A stretch of DNA of 64,000 bases from Dictyobacter arantiisoli (GCF_008326305.1 NZ_BIXY01000016.1:1-64000); one strand, 5' to 3'; positions 1-9,898 are shown, counted from the stretch's first letter. The notes: a model not told the origin generated them from the sequence alone. Translations and numbers: made by a program.

Positions 1-2
1 CC

Positions 3-191
3 GCCGCCAAGCAGATGATTCAAGCATGGTGGTTTTGGCTGCGTGGGACGAAAAAACCGGTTCCATCCACTCCTCCTGTTCCCCAACCTCCTTCTCCTGT
101 CGCTCCATTGCCTGAGCCGTATCGTCCCTCTGTCACCCATCCTTGGAGGCGATCTCCGGCGTGCCGTCCAAAGTATCTCGCAAAAAAATGA
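3..191 (+). CDS. C-terminal part of an unrecognised protein (truncated by window edge)
   Basis: An open frame runs from the window edge to a TGA at 189-191 and encodes about 62 residues. It starts with a Trp-rich stretch (AWWFWLRG), then a proline-rich linker with repeated PP and PSP motifs, then a basic end (PKYLAKK). I recognise no family. The proline-rich, basic composition resembles a disordered tail, but a chance open frame cannot be excluded because the start lies outside the window. Confidence 0.3.
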   Translation, partial: AAKQMIQAWWFWLRGTKKPVPSTPPVPQPPSPVAPLPEPYRPSVTHPWRRSPACRPKYLAKK

Positions 192-351
192 CGCGCACCC
201 AATACATCTGGCATAAAAACGAAGTCTTTTTGACAAAGAGTAATAGGTACGCATCACATGTGTATATTTTTTTCCATTTTGAGAATGTGGCACGGTATTT
301 AAAGAGTAGTGGGATGAGAGATTTTATTTCCAAGCTGATAAAGGAGTAGCG

Positions 352-837
352 ATGCTCAATCATAACAGCAGTGGTCTCAAGCACAACAATGGGCAATACT
401 TTAACTTCGCCTTACCTGGACCTTATCGCCACAATTCCTTACTTGTTGATACGATTGAACTCTTCGGCCCGCGCTACACGCCACAAGCATCTATTCTGCA
501 TCTCCAGGATAACGCCAACATGGTCTCGATCCACGAAGCAGAGCAATTACAGCAATTTGGTATGCATTCATCAATCAAGCATGTGCTCCCCGATATCATT
601 TTGTATCAAGAAAAGAAACAGGCGCTCTTCTTCATCGAAGTGATAACGAAACGGGGAATGGTTACACCAGCGAGAAAGTATGAGCTTGAGGAATGTTTCA
701 GCGCTTGCTCAATACGTAAAATCTATATCACTGCTTGCTATGAACTACAGGATTATAAGCACATTATTGGACAGATTGCCTGGGGAAGTTATCTCTGGTT
801 CGCTCACACGCCTGATCATATTATTTTTCAATGGTAA
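352..837 (+). CDS. Stand-alone BsuBI/PstI-type restriction endonuclease catalytic domain
   Basis: The 161-residue product resembles the C-terminal nuclease domain of the BsuBI/PstI type II restriction enzyme family. Family hallmarks are visible in order: an N-terminal PG-x3-HN-x-L segment followed by LFGPRYTP (residues 22-44), the active-site segment LPDIILY (79-85), FIEVITKRG (94-102) with likely catalytic D81, E96 and K100, then TPARKYELEE (105-114) and the terminal AW-x4-LW-x5-PDHII block (143-158). Classical members are about twice as long, so the N-terminal half is missing. The start is supported by AAGGAG seven bases upstream, which argues for an expressed short protein and not only a fragment. 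No DNA methyltransferase is adjacent, so it is not an ordinary restriction-modification pair. The family match was made by eye. Confidence 0.72.
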   Translation: MLNHNSSGLKHNNGQYFNFALPGPYRHNSLLVDTIELFGPRYTPQASILHLQDNANMVSIHEAEQLQQFGMHSSIKHVLPDIILYQEKKQALFFIEVITKRGMVTPARKYELEECFSACSIRKIYITACYELQDYKHIIGQIAWGSYLWFAHTPDHIIFQW

Positions 838-889
838 AAAAACGTTTCGTGCAGCCATAGATCAATCCGGGTGCAAATAGCATACATAC

Positions 890-3391
890 TCAAGCAGCAA
901 TATGCTCAGAGCCAGTAATACCAGCGGTTACAACAATATCAGGATGTACCAGTATATTAAGCACAATATTGTTATCCAGCACATCAGCATGAATAACATC
1001 ACCCGATCGAAATGTATGGCGTAAAAAGGCTTCTGCCAGTGCATCATCTAAAAGACGTTGCACGGTACGACGCAGAGGACGTGCTCCGTATTCGGCACTA
1101 TAGCCACGTTCAACCAATAAGGTTCGCACTGCATCTGCAACATGTAATTCAATAGATTTTTCTTTTACTCTTTGTTGAGTTTTCTTAATCATTAAATCAA
1201 CAATTTCACATAGATGTGCCATTTCAAGAGGATGAAAAACAATCGTATCATCAATACGATTGAGCAACTCAGGGCGAAAAACAGTCTTCAATCCTTGCAA
1301 AATCTGGTCACGCATCTGTTGGTACTGGATCTGAGGACGATCTTTTTCGCCCTGAGGAGTTGTAAAGGACATCATACCCGGCCTGGCATGTATCGTCCCT
1401 ACGTTGGATGTCAGAATAATAATCGTATGCTTAAAATCAACCGTCTGTCCGTGGGCATCAGTTAAACAACCATCTTCAAGTACCTGGAGCAGCAAATCAA
1501 AAATCTTTGGATGTGCCTTCTCGATTTCATCAAACAGAATTACGCAATAAGGGCGTCGTCGCACTGCCTCGGTCAATTGTCCAGCCTGATCATAGCCAAC
1601 ATATCCAGGAGGGGCACTGATAAGGCGTGAGGCATGATGGCTCTCCATAAACTCGGACATGTCAAGCGTTAGCATTGCATCTTCATCTCCAAACAGGGCC
1701 ACAGCCAGGGCGCGTGCTAATTCAGTCTTGCCCACGCCCGTTGGTCCAACAAATACGAAGGAACCAATAGGACGACGGCGATCTCGCACATCGGCCCGCG
1801 AGCGGCGTATAGCCCTGGCAACGGCCTGAATCGCTTCATGCTGCCCTACCACACGCTGATGCAACTCCTCTTCAAGATGAAGCAGACGTAAGCGCTCTTC
1901 TCCTGCTATTTGCACGACAGGAATGCCGGTACACATCGCCACAATAGATGCAATATCTTCAACCACGACACATGAACTCTGCTCACGCTGCCGAACAAAC
2001 CACTGCTGTTCAGCCTGGCATAACGCCTGCCATGCTTGCCGTTCCTGGGATAACAGTTGAGCGGCACGAGGAAAATCTCTTCTCGCAATCGCATAATCCT
2101 TCTCATGCTGAATGGTGGCCAGGGTATCACGCATCCGCAGCACATCATCAGGAAAGAAAGAGCGTCGAACACAGACACGGGCGGAGGCTTCATCTAACAC
2201 ATCCAGGGCTTTGTCTGGCTGGAAACGGTTATGGATATAGCGTGAGGACATCGTCACAGCCGCCAGGAGCGCATCATCGCTGATTTTCAGTCCATGGAAT
2301 GTCTCATAGCGGGGACGCAGACCCTGCAGAATCTTCAGCGTCTCCTCAGTAGAGGTTTCGGAAACCAGGACGGGTTGAAAACGACGCTCCAGGGCTGGAT
2401 CAGCCTCAATGGTCTTACGATATTCGTCCAGCGTTGTCGCGCCAATGCATTGGAACTCTCCTCGTGCCAGCATCGGCTTAAACAAATTCGCCACATCCAG
2501 AGATCCTTCAGCTACGCCCGCCTGAGCCAGTGTATGCAACTCATCAATCACCACGATAATGTCGGGGGCACGAACAACCTCATGCAGAATATGCTTTAAG
2601 CGTTCCTCAAGATCCCCACGGAACTTGGTTCCAATCGAGAGCAAGCCAACATCCAGGGCGACAACTCGGTGATAGAGAAGGGTATCAGGCACGTGGCCCT
2701 GGATAATGCGCAGAGCCAGCCCTTCAGCGATAGCAGTTTTTCCCACGCCAGCAGGGCCAATCAAAACAGGATTATTCTTCGTGCGTCGTGAGAGAATCTG
2801 CATGGTCCGCTCCAATTCAACCTCACGTCCAATTAAAGGGTCCAACAGATCATCCAGAGCAGCCAGGGTTAAATCCCGACTGACCTGATTAAGTATAGGA
2901 GTCTCTTCATAGCGGGTATGATAACGCGTTGAGAGAAGAAGACGCTGATAACCACCATTCATCAAGGCGGTAAACTGTTCACGTGCTGCTTCTAGATGAA
3001 TGCCAAAACTCTCTAATACTCCCAGCGCCACACTATTCTGTTCCTCAAGAATAGCAAGAAAAAGATGCTCAAGCCTTACCAGTTCAACAGTTGCTTCCAC
3101 AGCAACCTCTTCCGCCCGCGCCAGAGTTGCACGCGCCGCGACATTCAATGACGGCTCACTGAGAATAGCTTTATTGCCACGTCCTACGACAAAATCTAGT
3201 GCCTGCGCGATACTCATCGTACTCACATGCATGGACGCAAATAATCCTTCAATTAACGTATCTTGCAATCTCAGGATACCCAGCAGGAGATGTTCAGAAC
3301 CTATTAAGCGATGCCGCAAACGCTGCGCCTCTTCACGCGCATAGCTGATCACCTGCCGCACGTCCGAGCTATATTTGTCGTACTTCCCCAT
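890..3391 (-). CDS. clpC: ClpC-type ATP-dependent Clp protease ATPase subunit
   Basis: Hsp100/Clp AAA+ unfoldase that feeds substrates to the ClpP peptidase in the cytoplasm. Domain order fits ClpC (833 aa): double Clp_N repeat (about 5-140), first AAA+ module with Walker A GPAGVGKT (212-219) and Walker B DE (283-284), a short coiled-coil middle domain (about 410-475), second AAA+ module with Walker A GPTGVGKT (549-556) and Walker B DE (621-622), then the C-terminal D2-small domain. The arginine-finger region [10 protein letters not shown] is present. The start is supported by AAGGAG upstream. The ClpP-docking loop, usually I/V/L-G-F/L, reads M-S-F at about 674-676, so ClpP binding is likely but not certain. 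It stands alone, without ctsR, mcsA or mcsB. No HrcA/CIRCE operator was seen upstream. Confidence 0.96.
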   Translation of the reverse strand: MGKYDKYSSDVRQVISYAREEAQRLRHRLIGSEHLLLGILRLQDTLIEGLFASMHVSTMSIAQALDFVVGRGNKAILSEPSLNVAARATLARAEEVAVEATVELVRLEHLFLAILEEQNSVALGVLESFGIHLEAAREQFTALMNGGYQRLLLSTRYHTRYEETPILNQVSRDLTLAALDDLLDPLIGREVELERTMQILSRRTKNNPVLIGPAGVGKTAIAEGLALRIIQGHVPDTLLYHRVVALDVGLLSIGTKFRGDLEERLKHILHEVVRAPDIIVVIDELHTLAQAGVAEGSLDVANLFKPMLARGEFQCIGATTLDEYRKTIEADPALERRFQPVLVSETSTEETLKILQGLRPRYETFHGLKISDDALLAAVTMSSRYIHNRFQPDKALDVLDEASARVCVRRSFFPDDVLRMRDTLATIQHEKDYAIARRDFPRAAQLLSQERQAWQALCQAEQQWFVRQREQSSCVVVEDIASIVAMCTGIPVVQIAGEERLRLLHLEEELHQRVVGQHEAIQAVARAIRRSRADVRDRRRPIGSFVFVGPTGVGKTELARALAVALFGDEDAMLTLDMSEFMESHHASRLISAPPGYVGYDQAGQLTEAVRRRPYCVILFDEIEKAHPKIFDLLLQVLEDGCLTDAHGQTVDFKHTIIILTSNVGTIHARPGMMSFTTPQGEKDRPQIQYQQMRDQILQGLKTVFRPELLNRIDDTIVFHPLEMAHLCEIVDLMIKKTQQRVKEKSIELHVADAVRTLLVERGYSAEYGARPLRRTVQRLLDDALAEAFLRHTFRSGDVIHADVLDNNIVLNILVHPDIVVTAGITGSEHIAA

Positions 3392-3569
3392 TATAGAGCT
3401 CCTTCATCCATCATTATTCTCCGCAGTACCTTATGAGATAGATATCGGGAGCGAATGTTCTTTATAACAGAGCGGTACCAGATCAGAAAAAAAATAGAGG
3501 AAAAAGTCCTCAAGCATACAACCAGATAGGATCATTGTGAGTCAGAAGAGCAGGAAGAGCAAAACAAGT

Positions 3570-3600
3570 AAAAAAAAGAACTGGTATTTGACCAGTTCTT
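3570..3600 (-). terminator. Intrinsic terminator of the first tRNA-Arg gene
   Basis: A perfect 10-bp stem (3576-3585 with 3591-3600) with a 5-nt loop is followed on the minus strand by a run of eight T. It begins 2 nt after the CCA end of the tRNA. Confidence 0.9.
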
Positions 3601-3602
3601 TT

Positions 3603-3678
3603 TGGTGTACCCGATAGGATTTGAACCTACGGCCTACAGATCCGCAATCTGTCGCTCTATCCACTGAGCTACGGGTAC
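3603..3678 (-). tRNA. tRNA-Arg (anticodon GCG), copy 1
   Basis: The 76-nt minus-strand sequence folds into a full cloverleaf: acceptor stem GTACCCG/CGGGTAC, D arm with A20 (an arginine identity base), anticodon stem ACAGA/TCTGT around loop TTGCGGA, T arm, discriminator A and an encoded CCA. Anticodon GCG reads CGC. It is identical over its full length to the copy at 3821-3896. It has its own promoter and terminator. Confidence 0.95.
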
Positions 3679-3707
3679 ATAATTGGCAGGGCCGACATAT
3701 GGCAGTA

Positions 3708-3736
3708 ATTTTAACAAAACACCGACAACATGTCAA
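3708..3736 (-). promoter_or_regulatory. Promoter of tRNA-Arg copy 1
   Basis: On the minus strand, TTGACA (3731-3736) and TAAAAT (3708-3713) are separated by 17 nt, a near-consensus housekeeping sigma promoter placed 30 nt upstream of the tRNA. Confidence 0.8.
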
Positions 3737-3820
3737 GCTTATACGTAACCACAAGGACACATAAAAGCCTTTGCACTATGCATTACCATTTATGATAGAC
3801 ACAGAGCAAAGTACTATGTG

Positions 3821-3896
3821 TGGTGTACCCGATAGGATTTGAACCTACGGCCTACAGATCCGCAATCTGTCGCTCTATCCACTGAGCTACGGGTAC
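3821..3896 (-). tRNA. tRNA-Arg (anticodon GCG), copy 2
   Basis: Identical in all 76 positions, including the encoded CCA, to the copy at 3603-3678. The flanking sequences differ, so this is a duplication of the tRNA body only or an old duplication kept identical by conversion. Confidence 0.95.
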
Positions 3897-3981
3897 TCAT
3901 ACATTTTTGGGATTGACACGCTTTAGAAACGCTTGCGAGGACCGCTCGCGCTGTTGTTCATGTCTCTCACTGACGGAGATA

Positions 3982-4010
3982 ATAATATCAGAACAAAGAA
4001 GCTTTGTCAA
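3982..4010 (-). promoter_or_regulatory. Promoter of tRNA-Arg copy 2
   Basis: Minus-strand TTGACA (4005-4010) and TATTAT (3982-3987) with 17-nt spacing. It lies about 85 nt upstream of the second tRNA, further than the promoter of copy 1, leaving a longer 5' leader. Confidence 0.75.
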
Positions 4011-4091
4011 GACTTTTCTCAGCAGATATTAGCAGCAAGCCAGGGTGTGGAAAGCGTATCCGTTCCTGCTTGAATTGAGCATTGCTACCTC

Positions 4092-4313
4092 TCATGGAGA
4101 GAAAGTAGAGGAGAGAAACGAAGATCCATAATCAGGGTCCCACTCACGTGGAACCCCGCTAAACATACCAGAGTAAGCAGGGCTGTACGACCACAACATC
4201 AATTGGTAAAATATACCAGTCACGGCTCTCGCAGGGCGTTGAGTGCGTATACGAAGTAGAGAATAACTCTCGATAAGAACGAATATATGCCCCCAGGCCC
4301 CAGCCCCATTCAT
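4092..4313 (-). CDS. Doubtful 73-aa ORF overlapping the end of the ArsR-type gene
   Basis: The ORF starts at an ATG that overlaps the stop codon of the upstream regulator as TGATG, the arrangement seen in translationally coupled genes. The product has no recognisable domain and an unremarkable composition. I keep it only because of the overlap; it may be a chance frame. Confidence 0.18.
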   Translation of the reverse strand: MNGAGAWGHIFVLIESYSLLRIRTQRPARAVTGIFYQLMLWSYSPAYSGMFSGVPREWDPDYGSSFLSSTFSP

Positions 4314-4732
4314 CAGGCAAGGCCATCAATTACATCACGGGCACGATTCAAGGCATCACGACGTACATAGTAATAAGCCCAGAGGCCCTTTTTACGACAA
4401 TCAACCAACCCGGCATCTCGTAAGATACGCAAATGATGTGAGATTGTAGGTTGCTCTAAGGTAAAACTCTCCACAATCTCAAACACGCATACTTCTCCTT
4501 CATGGCGGCTCAACAAGCTCAGGATACGTAGTCGTGTCGGATCAGCCAATGCCTTTAAAAGGCGCGCTTGCGCAACAGCATCTTCCTCTGTCAATGTTGG
4601 TACGAACTTTGGCGTAATCACACTCGGATTATTGAGTGGGGCTGTCTGCCTGTTGAGCATTCCAACGGTATTAGTGGCTCCCCCCGGAACTGAAGCTGCA
4701 CGATTTGAATGGCTCTGATTCATCGATGTCAT
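4313..4732 (-). CDS. ArsR/SmtB-family winged-helix transcriptional regulator
   Basis: A 139-residue repressor-type DNA-binding protein. The winged-helix domain is clear: ALADPTRLRILSLL, then the recognition helix region QPTISHHLRILRDAGLV and the wing KKGLWAYYYV. The N-terminal 45 residues are polar and probably disordered. The start was taken at the ATG preceded by AAGGAG; a longer frame starting at 4756 has no SD. In arsenic-sensing ArsR proteins the helix before the recognition helix carries a Cys-x-Cys pair; here it reads EVCVFEI, with one Cys only, so classical metal sensing by that site is unlikely. No transporter or methyltransferase is adjacent, so the target is unknown. Confidence 0.88.
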   Translation of the reverse strand: MTSMNQSHSNRAASVPGGATNTVGMLNRQTAPLNNPSVITPKFVPTLTEEDAVAQARLLKALADPTRLRILSLLSRHEGEVCVFEIVESFTLEQPTISHHLRILRDAGLVDCRKKGLWAYYYVRRDALNRARDVIDGLA

Positions 4733-4956
4733 ATTCTTCTCCTTCCATCCTCCCAACCGGATGTAAAACCTTATGTAAAGCCTATAATAGATCTGTGGCT
4801 TATGGTATGTGCATACCTACAATTATTATAGAACTCTATCCAAATTGCTAGCCGCAAATGTGTGATTTTAATCCTCATAAGAAGGCAGAATGGCTCGTTT
4901 CCACTTCTACCACCCTCAGAAAAAAGAATAAATATTCATTATTACTGATACAATAA

Positions 4957-5016
4957 TGAAAAAAAAGCCAGGAATGGGAGTAGCAATGTGTGAACAGTTA
5001 CCACTCCCATTCCTGG
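4957..5016 (-). terminator. Inverted repeat with minus-strand T run downstream of aspS
   Basis: A 14-bp perfect stem (4968-4981 with 5003-5016) and a 21-nt loop, followed on the minus strand by a run of A-complement T residues. It sits about 180 nt past the aspS stop. The gene-free stretch 4757-5198 also holds the palindrome at 5128-5170; I see no gene in it. Confidence 0.6.
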
Positions 5017-5127
5017 AGTACGCTTGATTAAAGCATGACTGCTGTGCGGGCGTTGAGGCGGGAGAGAAGCGTGGGGCCAAGCCTCACGCCCCGGGTTAAG
5101 GACTTGCAGCCCTTAATAATCCCTCTT

Positions 5128-5170
5128 TACGTTCGCACGCCTGGGGAGGCTCCCCAGGCGTGCGAACGTA
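5128..5170. repeat. Perfect 20-bp inverted repeat after aspS
   Basis: Arms 5128-5147 and 5151-5170 are perfectly complementary with a 3-nt loop. No T run follows on either strand. The outer bases (tgcgaacgta) recur inside the repeat copy at 15910-15919, suggesting a shared repeat origin. Confidence 0.75.
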
Positions 5171-5198
5171 TTCAATGAGGTTACTTTTTCCTCGATGG

Positions 5199-6995
5199 TT
5201 ACTTTTTTCCCTCGGGGCGCAAATCGAGATGCAATTCATGCAATTGTTTATCGTCTACCAGGGCAGGTGCGCCCATCAGGAGATCCAATGCACTCTGGGT
5301 TTTGGGGAACGCGATTACTTCGCGAATACTCTCCGTATCCGCTAATAACATGATCAAGCGGTCAATACCAAGAGCGATACCACCGTGGGGTGGAGCTCCA
5401 TATTCAAATGCCTCAAGCATATGACCAAACTGCTCGGTAATTTGCTCATCAGTCATATTCATCAAAGAAAAGACTTTGTGTTGAAGCTCAGCTACGTTGA
5501 TACGGACGCTACCACCACCGATCTCAAATCCATTGCAGATAATGTCATACTGCTTGGCTCGAATAGCGAGAGGATCACTATCTAGCTTGCTGACATCATG
5601 CTCATCCATATTTGAGAAAGGATTGTGTTCAGCATCATAGCGCTTCAAATCGTCATCGTAATGGAATAGTGGGAAATCGACGACCCAGCACAATGCCATT
5701 TCATCAGAATCAATCAATTGCAAGCGCTCAGCGAGCTTCACACGCAGGCGGAAGAGTACATCATTGGAGACTTTAGCGCTATCTGCAACAAACAGCAGCA
5801 GGTCGCCCGGTTTGCCCTCCAGACGTGTGACAATTGCCTGCACCTCTTCGGTGGTCATAAACTTTGTCAGAGGAGATTTTATCTCGCCATTGTCGTGTAT
5901 AGCAAGCGAAACCAATCCTTTAGCGCCAAGCGTGCGAGCATATTCAGTCAGCGCTTCAACCTCTTTGCGACTGTAACCACCAGCACCAGGTACACGAATA
6001 CCTTTGACTATGCCCTGGGCTGCCAGCGTGCTCTTAAACACGCTAAAGTTACCTGCAGATGCCAGGTCAGTAATCTCCACTAACGGCAAATCAAAGCGCA
6101 GATCAGGATGGTCAGTACCATAACGATCCATCGCCTCTGGATAGCTGATGCGTGGGAACGGACGCTGCTTAATGCGTTTTGAAGTCACCTTTTCAATCAA
6201 ATGAATCAACATGTCTTCAATCAAAGACATTACATCATTTTCAGAAACAAATGACATCTCTAAATCCAATTGGGTAAACTCGGGTTGGCGATCAGCACGC
6301 TGGTCTTCATCGCGGAAACACCGGGCAATCTGGAAATAACGATCCAGACCACCGACCATCAGGAGCTGCTTTAATTGTTGCGGCGACTGGGGCAACGCGT
6401 AAAACTCACCTGCATACAGACGGCTAGGTACAAGATAGTCACGCGCACCTTCAGGCGTACTCTTCATCAAGATCGGAGTCTCCACCTCAACAAAAGCACG
6501 GTCATCCAAATAATCTCGCATCTCTTTCACAACACGGTGGCGTAACACCACGATATCGCGCATACGCGGACGGCGTAGATCCAGATAACGATATTTCAGG
6601 CGCAACGCTTCATCCACCTGCACGCTATCATTTATTGGAAAAGGTGTTGTACGCGATGGATTTAAAATCTGAATAGCTTCAGCAGAAATTTCAATCTCAC
6701 CAGTGCTCAATTGAGGATTTTCGGTTCCAGCCAGGCGGCGTACCACCTTACCGGTCACCTGCACTACATATTCCGAACGTAGCTCAGTTGCTACGCGATG
6801 AGCCTCGGGAGAACGTTCAGGATCACAAACAACCTGGGTTACGCCATAGCGGTCACGAACATCCAGGAAAATCAGCCCACCATGGTCACGGCGACGATTT
6901 ATCCAACCAGCCAGCTTGATTGTTTGATCAACCGCAGACGCGGTTAATTCACCACACGTATGCGTGCGGTACTGCACCTCAAATCCCACGTGCAT
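5199..6995 (-). CDS. aspS: Aspartyl-tRNA synthetase (bacterial type)
   Basis: Class IIb synthetase charging tRNA-Asp in the cytoplasm (598 aa, normal length). An N-terminal OB-fold anticodon-binding domain (about 1-110) is followed by the catalytic domain with motif 2 around [16 protein letters not shown] (227-242) and motif 3 GIALGIDRL near 540-548, with the bacterial GAD insertion between them (about 290-420). The start is supported by AAAGGAG five bases upstream. The gene is monocistronic, separated from the PP2C gene by a terminator. The 5' region was examined for a T-box leader; none was convincing. Whether it is discriminating or also makes Asp-tRNA-Asn cannot be told here. Confidence 0.97.
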   Translation of the reverse strand: MHVGFEVQYRTHTCGELTASAVDQTIKLAGWINRRRDHGGLIFLDVRDRYGVTQVVCDPERSPEAHRVATELRSEYVVQVTGKVVRRLAGTENPQLSTGEIEISAEAIQILNPSRTTPFPINDSVQVDEALRLKYRYLDLRRPRMRDIVVLRHRVVKEMRDYLDDRAFVEVETPILMKSTPEGARDYLVPSRLYAGEFYALPQSPQQLKQLLMVGGLDRYFQIARCFRDEDQRADRQPEFTQLDLEMSFVSENDVMSLIEDMLIHLIEKVTSKRIKQRPFPRISYPEAMDRYGTDHPDLRFDLPLVEITDLASAGNFSVFKSTLAAQGIVKGIRVPGAGGYSRKEVEALTEYARTLGAKGLVSLAIHDNGEIKSPLTKFMTTEEVQAIVTRLEGKPGDLLLFVADSAKVSNDVLFRLRVKLAERLQLIDSDEMALCWVVDFPLFHYDDDLKRYDAEHNPFSNMDEHDVSKLDSDPLAIRAKQYDIICNGFEIGGGSVRINVAELQHKVFSLMNMTDEQITEQFGHMLEAFEYGAPPHGGIALGIDRLIMLLADTESIREVIAFPKTQSALDLLMGAPALVDDKQLHELHLDLRPEGKK

Positions 6996-7113
6996 GTCAC
7001 TCCTTTTGTTATGTCACTGGAGAAAAGGGTAGTGCCAACCAGAACGGAAAAGGGACTCAAAAAAGCCACCACGGCCACCACATCTCTCTCTAGCGGTATG
7101 TTATCGCATCACT

Positions 7114-7150
7114 AAAAATCACTGCTGTACCCGAAAGTAAACAGCAGTGA
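7114..7150 (-). terminator. Intrinsic terminator of the PP2C phosphatase gene
   Basis: A 10-bp perfect stem (7119-7128 with 7141-7150), 12-nt loop, then five T on the minus strand; 43 nt past the stop of the phosphatase gene. Confidence 0.85.
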
Positions 7151-7192
7151 AACAAATATCTTTCTCTTATTGTGGCACGAGCCGTCAATCCT

Positions 7193-9697
7193 CTAGGGAG
7201 CCGGAGTACAGGCTGTGGCAGAGGAAACATCAACCGTGATCTGACTCGGAGCGGGGGAACCCTTTGCCGAACCCAACAGATTGATCTGGTTCACTCCGGT
7301 ATCAAAAGTCAAGCTCTTGACTGCAGAGATATCATCCACAGATGCGTACTGGCGTATCAATTGTACGCTGGGACCAGCCAATCCCCCAGATCCTACGACT
7401 TTTCCACCAACATTATTCGTTGTCGGTGTTGGCGTCGCCGTAGAAGCCGGCGTATTACCGGCAGACACAATGGCGAAATCCATTACCCGGTGGTTTGTAT
7501 TATCCACCAGAAACACATGCGTTTGTTTACCAACCTGGCCCGCCGTCAGCAATGACTGAGGAATCTGAGCAGTTGGGGGGGGGATGGACAAAAATTTTGT
7601 AATTGAAGTAGTCGGTGTAGCCACTGGCGTTGCGACGTTAAAATTCGTGGCATTCAACGACCATGGCGTTGCAACCGCTCCCTGCACTAATACATTATCT
7701 TCTAATGGATTCACGGTTGTAAAATGCAAGCTTTTCACCTGACCATCACTATGCAACAAGAAAAGTAAATCATCAGGTAACGCCACTGCACTCACCAGAC
7801 TGGTTGAGATTGAGATAGTTGATGAAATGGGAGTGTTATTCAACTTATCAACACTATACTTCAGTACAGTAGCCTGATTGGGAGTCGTCTGGCTTGACGT
7901 GGAAAACACGTAGATTGCCCCATTCCAGGCGGTCATAAGTTGGGGTGTTGATCCTTTGAGGAAATCCGCTTTAATGACCGTACCATTCGCGACACTCTCA
8001 GCTAACTTTCCATCTTTCATCTTATACGCATGTAAGCGATAATTGATACTGGTTCCTGCTTTCACTGCGCTAGCAGTCGTCAGGGTATACAAATATTGTG
8101 CATCATTGGCGATCAACGCTATCTTATCAGGACCCGGCGTCACCTTGACAAGGGTATTTTGGGCATTCACCTGATAGAGATCACCACCCCCCAATATGTA
8201 CGTAGACGAATGATTGTTATCAACTTTAATATTTGCAACAGACATCGTTTGCGTATTTTGATTGCCCATATTCAAAGCGATAGGAACATGCGTAGTACAC
8301 GGCAAGAGAGTTACTGAGGATTGTTGATTGTAATTACTTAAAGCAACTTTGAAGTCTGAGGTAAATGTATCCTGAAGTGTTTTAAGTTGACTACTCTGCT
8401 GCGGGTTCAGCGATGCATTCTTTGCACTATGTAAATGAACTTGAGCCTTTGTCAACAATGTCAGGGCATCGCCTGGTCTGGCGGGCAGATCGCCTTTCGC
8501 CTGACCAATCAATGTATCAGCCTGTGCTAAATCCGCCTGTGCATCTGATGGTAATAAGAAATAATAGGCACCAGCGGCACCAACAGCAACAATAAGCAGC
8601 AAAGTAACAAGGACTGGCACGAGCACGCGCCTGCGCTTTTTGGCCTTCGGTAGAGCTGCAGCCGCCACAGGAGCGGTATTGCCACTGGCGGTCGGCATAA
8701 AAAACTGATCACTGGTAGGATTTAAAGGGCGACTATTTACGCGTAAATTATCGATACGGAAAGAACCAGAAGGCATACTCAGCGAGGATGAGGGGACACG
8801 TCCTAAAACGACCGTACTCTCATCAGCGGGATGCTCGGAACTTCCAGCATGGACAGGATGCTGTAACAATGTGGCTGGAATATCATCGCCAGCTTCCTGG
8901 ACACGTACGACAATCGCTGTAATATTATCGGCGCCACCATTTTCATTGGCACGCTCAACCAGATGATAGACGCTCTCTTGTGGTAAATATTTATTGACAA
9001 TGGCGCGCAGGTCATCCTCACCGACCGGCCCGGAAAGGCCATCGGAACAGAGGACAAAGGTATCACTTTCCTCTAACAGTTCAGTAAAGACATCGACCTC
9101 TACCTCAGCTTGCGTTCCCAGGGCACGCGTAATGACATTGCGTTGCGCATGCGAACGGGCCTGATCTTTCGTCAATAAACCCGCTCGTACCTGTTCCTCT
9201 ACCCAGGAATGGTCCTGTGATATCTGCTTCGACTGACCATGCCGCACCATATAGGCGCGACTATCTCCTACATTCGCGATATAGGCTACGCCACCACGAA
9301 AGACCGCAGCGACACAGGTAGTACCCATACCACTACGCATCATGTTTTCTGCCGCTCGCTGATGAATTAAAGCATTCGCTCTTTTAATGGCATTCATCAA
9401 TGAGAGAGGAATATCATCATTTTCATCTTGATAGTAGACATTGCTCACTGTGTCTACAGCAATCTCGCTTGCCACTTCCCCTGCTGCATGTCCACCCATG
9501 CCATCAGCAACAATAAACAGTGCGCCTTTTTTGGCCATAACCTGACTGTCTCTTGGGATGACATAGGCCATATTATCTTCATTATGGGGACGTTTACGGC
9601 CAACATCTGTTAGCTGTGCGACATCGAGCCGGAGTTGTTTGGACAACGCGCTTCTCTCCCGTACTTTAGTAGCTCTCGATTTGTGCGCACTGCCCAC
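7193..9697 (-). CDS. Membrane-anchored PP2C-type protein Ser/Thr phosphatase with large extracytoplasmic domain
   Basis: The N-terminal 270 residues are a PP2C (Stp/PrpC-like) phosphatase that removes phosphate from Ser/Thr using two metal ions. Signature elements: NED (39-41), DGMGGH (65-70), GDSR (144-147), SDGL (218-221) and GADN (255-258). A linker leads to one membrane helix (about 358-381) after a KKRRR stop-transfer cluster. The remaining 450 residues would lie outside the cell and contain short repeated strands that suggest a beta-propeller or similar sensor, plus a Thr/Pro linker. Such proteins usually oppose Hanks-type kinases, but none is adjacent. The frame opens with GTG at 9697 without an SD; a TTG at 9644-9646 has GGGAG nine bases upstream and may be the real start, removing 17 residues. 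Confidence 0.9.
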   Translation of the reverse strand: MGSAHKSRATKVRERSALSKQLRLDVAQLTDVGRKRPHNEDNMAYVIPRDSQVMAKKGALFIVADGMGGHAAGEVASEIAVDTVSNVYYQDENDDIPLSLMNAIKRANALIHQRAAENMMRSGMGTTCVAAVFRGGVAYIANVGDSRAYMVRHGQSKQISQDHSWVEEQVRAGLLTKDQARSHAQRNVITRALGTQAEVEVDVFTELLEESDTFVLCSDGLSGPVGEDDLRAIVNKYLPQESVYHLVERANENGGADNITAIVVRVQEAGDDIPATLLQHPVHAGSSEHPADESTVVLGRVPSSSLSMPSGSFRIDNLRVNSRPLNPTSDQFFMPTASGNTAPVAAAALPKAKKRRRVLVPVLVTLLLIVAVGAAGAYYFLLPSDAQADLAQADTLIGQAKGDLPARPGDALTLLTKAQVHLHSAKNASLNPQQSSQLKTLQDTFTSDFKVALSNYNQQSSVTLLPCTTHVPIALNMGNQNTQTMSVANIKVDNNHSSTYILGGGDLYQVNAQNTLVKVTPGPDKIALIANDAQYLYTLTTASAVKAGTSINYRLHAYKMKDGKLAESVANGTVIKADFLKGSTPQLMTAWNGAIYVFSTSSQTTPNQATVLKYSVDKLNNTPISSTISISTSLVSAVALPDDLLFLLHSDGQVKSLHFTTVNPLEDNVLVQGAVATPWSLNATNFNVATPVATPTTSITKFLSIPPPTAQIPQSLLTAGQVGKQTHVFLVDNTNHRVMDFAIVSAGNTPASTATPTPTTNNVGGKVVGSGGLAGPSVQLIRQYASVDDISAVKSLTFDTGVNQINLLGSAKGSPAPSQITVDVSSATACTPAP

Positions 9698-9898
9698 TAG
9701 GCAGTTGCTGGAACTTTAGGCTATAATACACCGATACAGAGAAAAATGCAACGTAATACACATTTCTGTGGTTGCGATCTTCTCACTCGCCTACTACTTA
9801 TACCGCTCACTGCACCTGAGTATACTCTTTCGATTCTCAGCATGCAAGGTATATAGCCCGCGGTACTAGCAGCACCCATTCTAGAAGGCAGATGTACA

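Noticed and set aside
3542-3760. 72-aa ORF across tRNA-Arg
   Set aside because: It is only a frame through the tRNA gene and terminator.
7000-7112. T-box leader upstream of aspS
   Set aside because: A GGTGGCC-like stretch on the minus strand recalled the T-box antiterminator, but there is no proper stem I, no complete TGGNACC core, and only about 110 nt are available after the upstream terminator.
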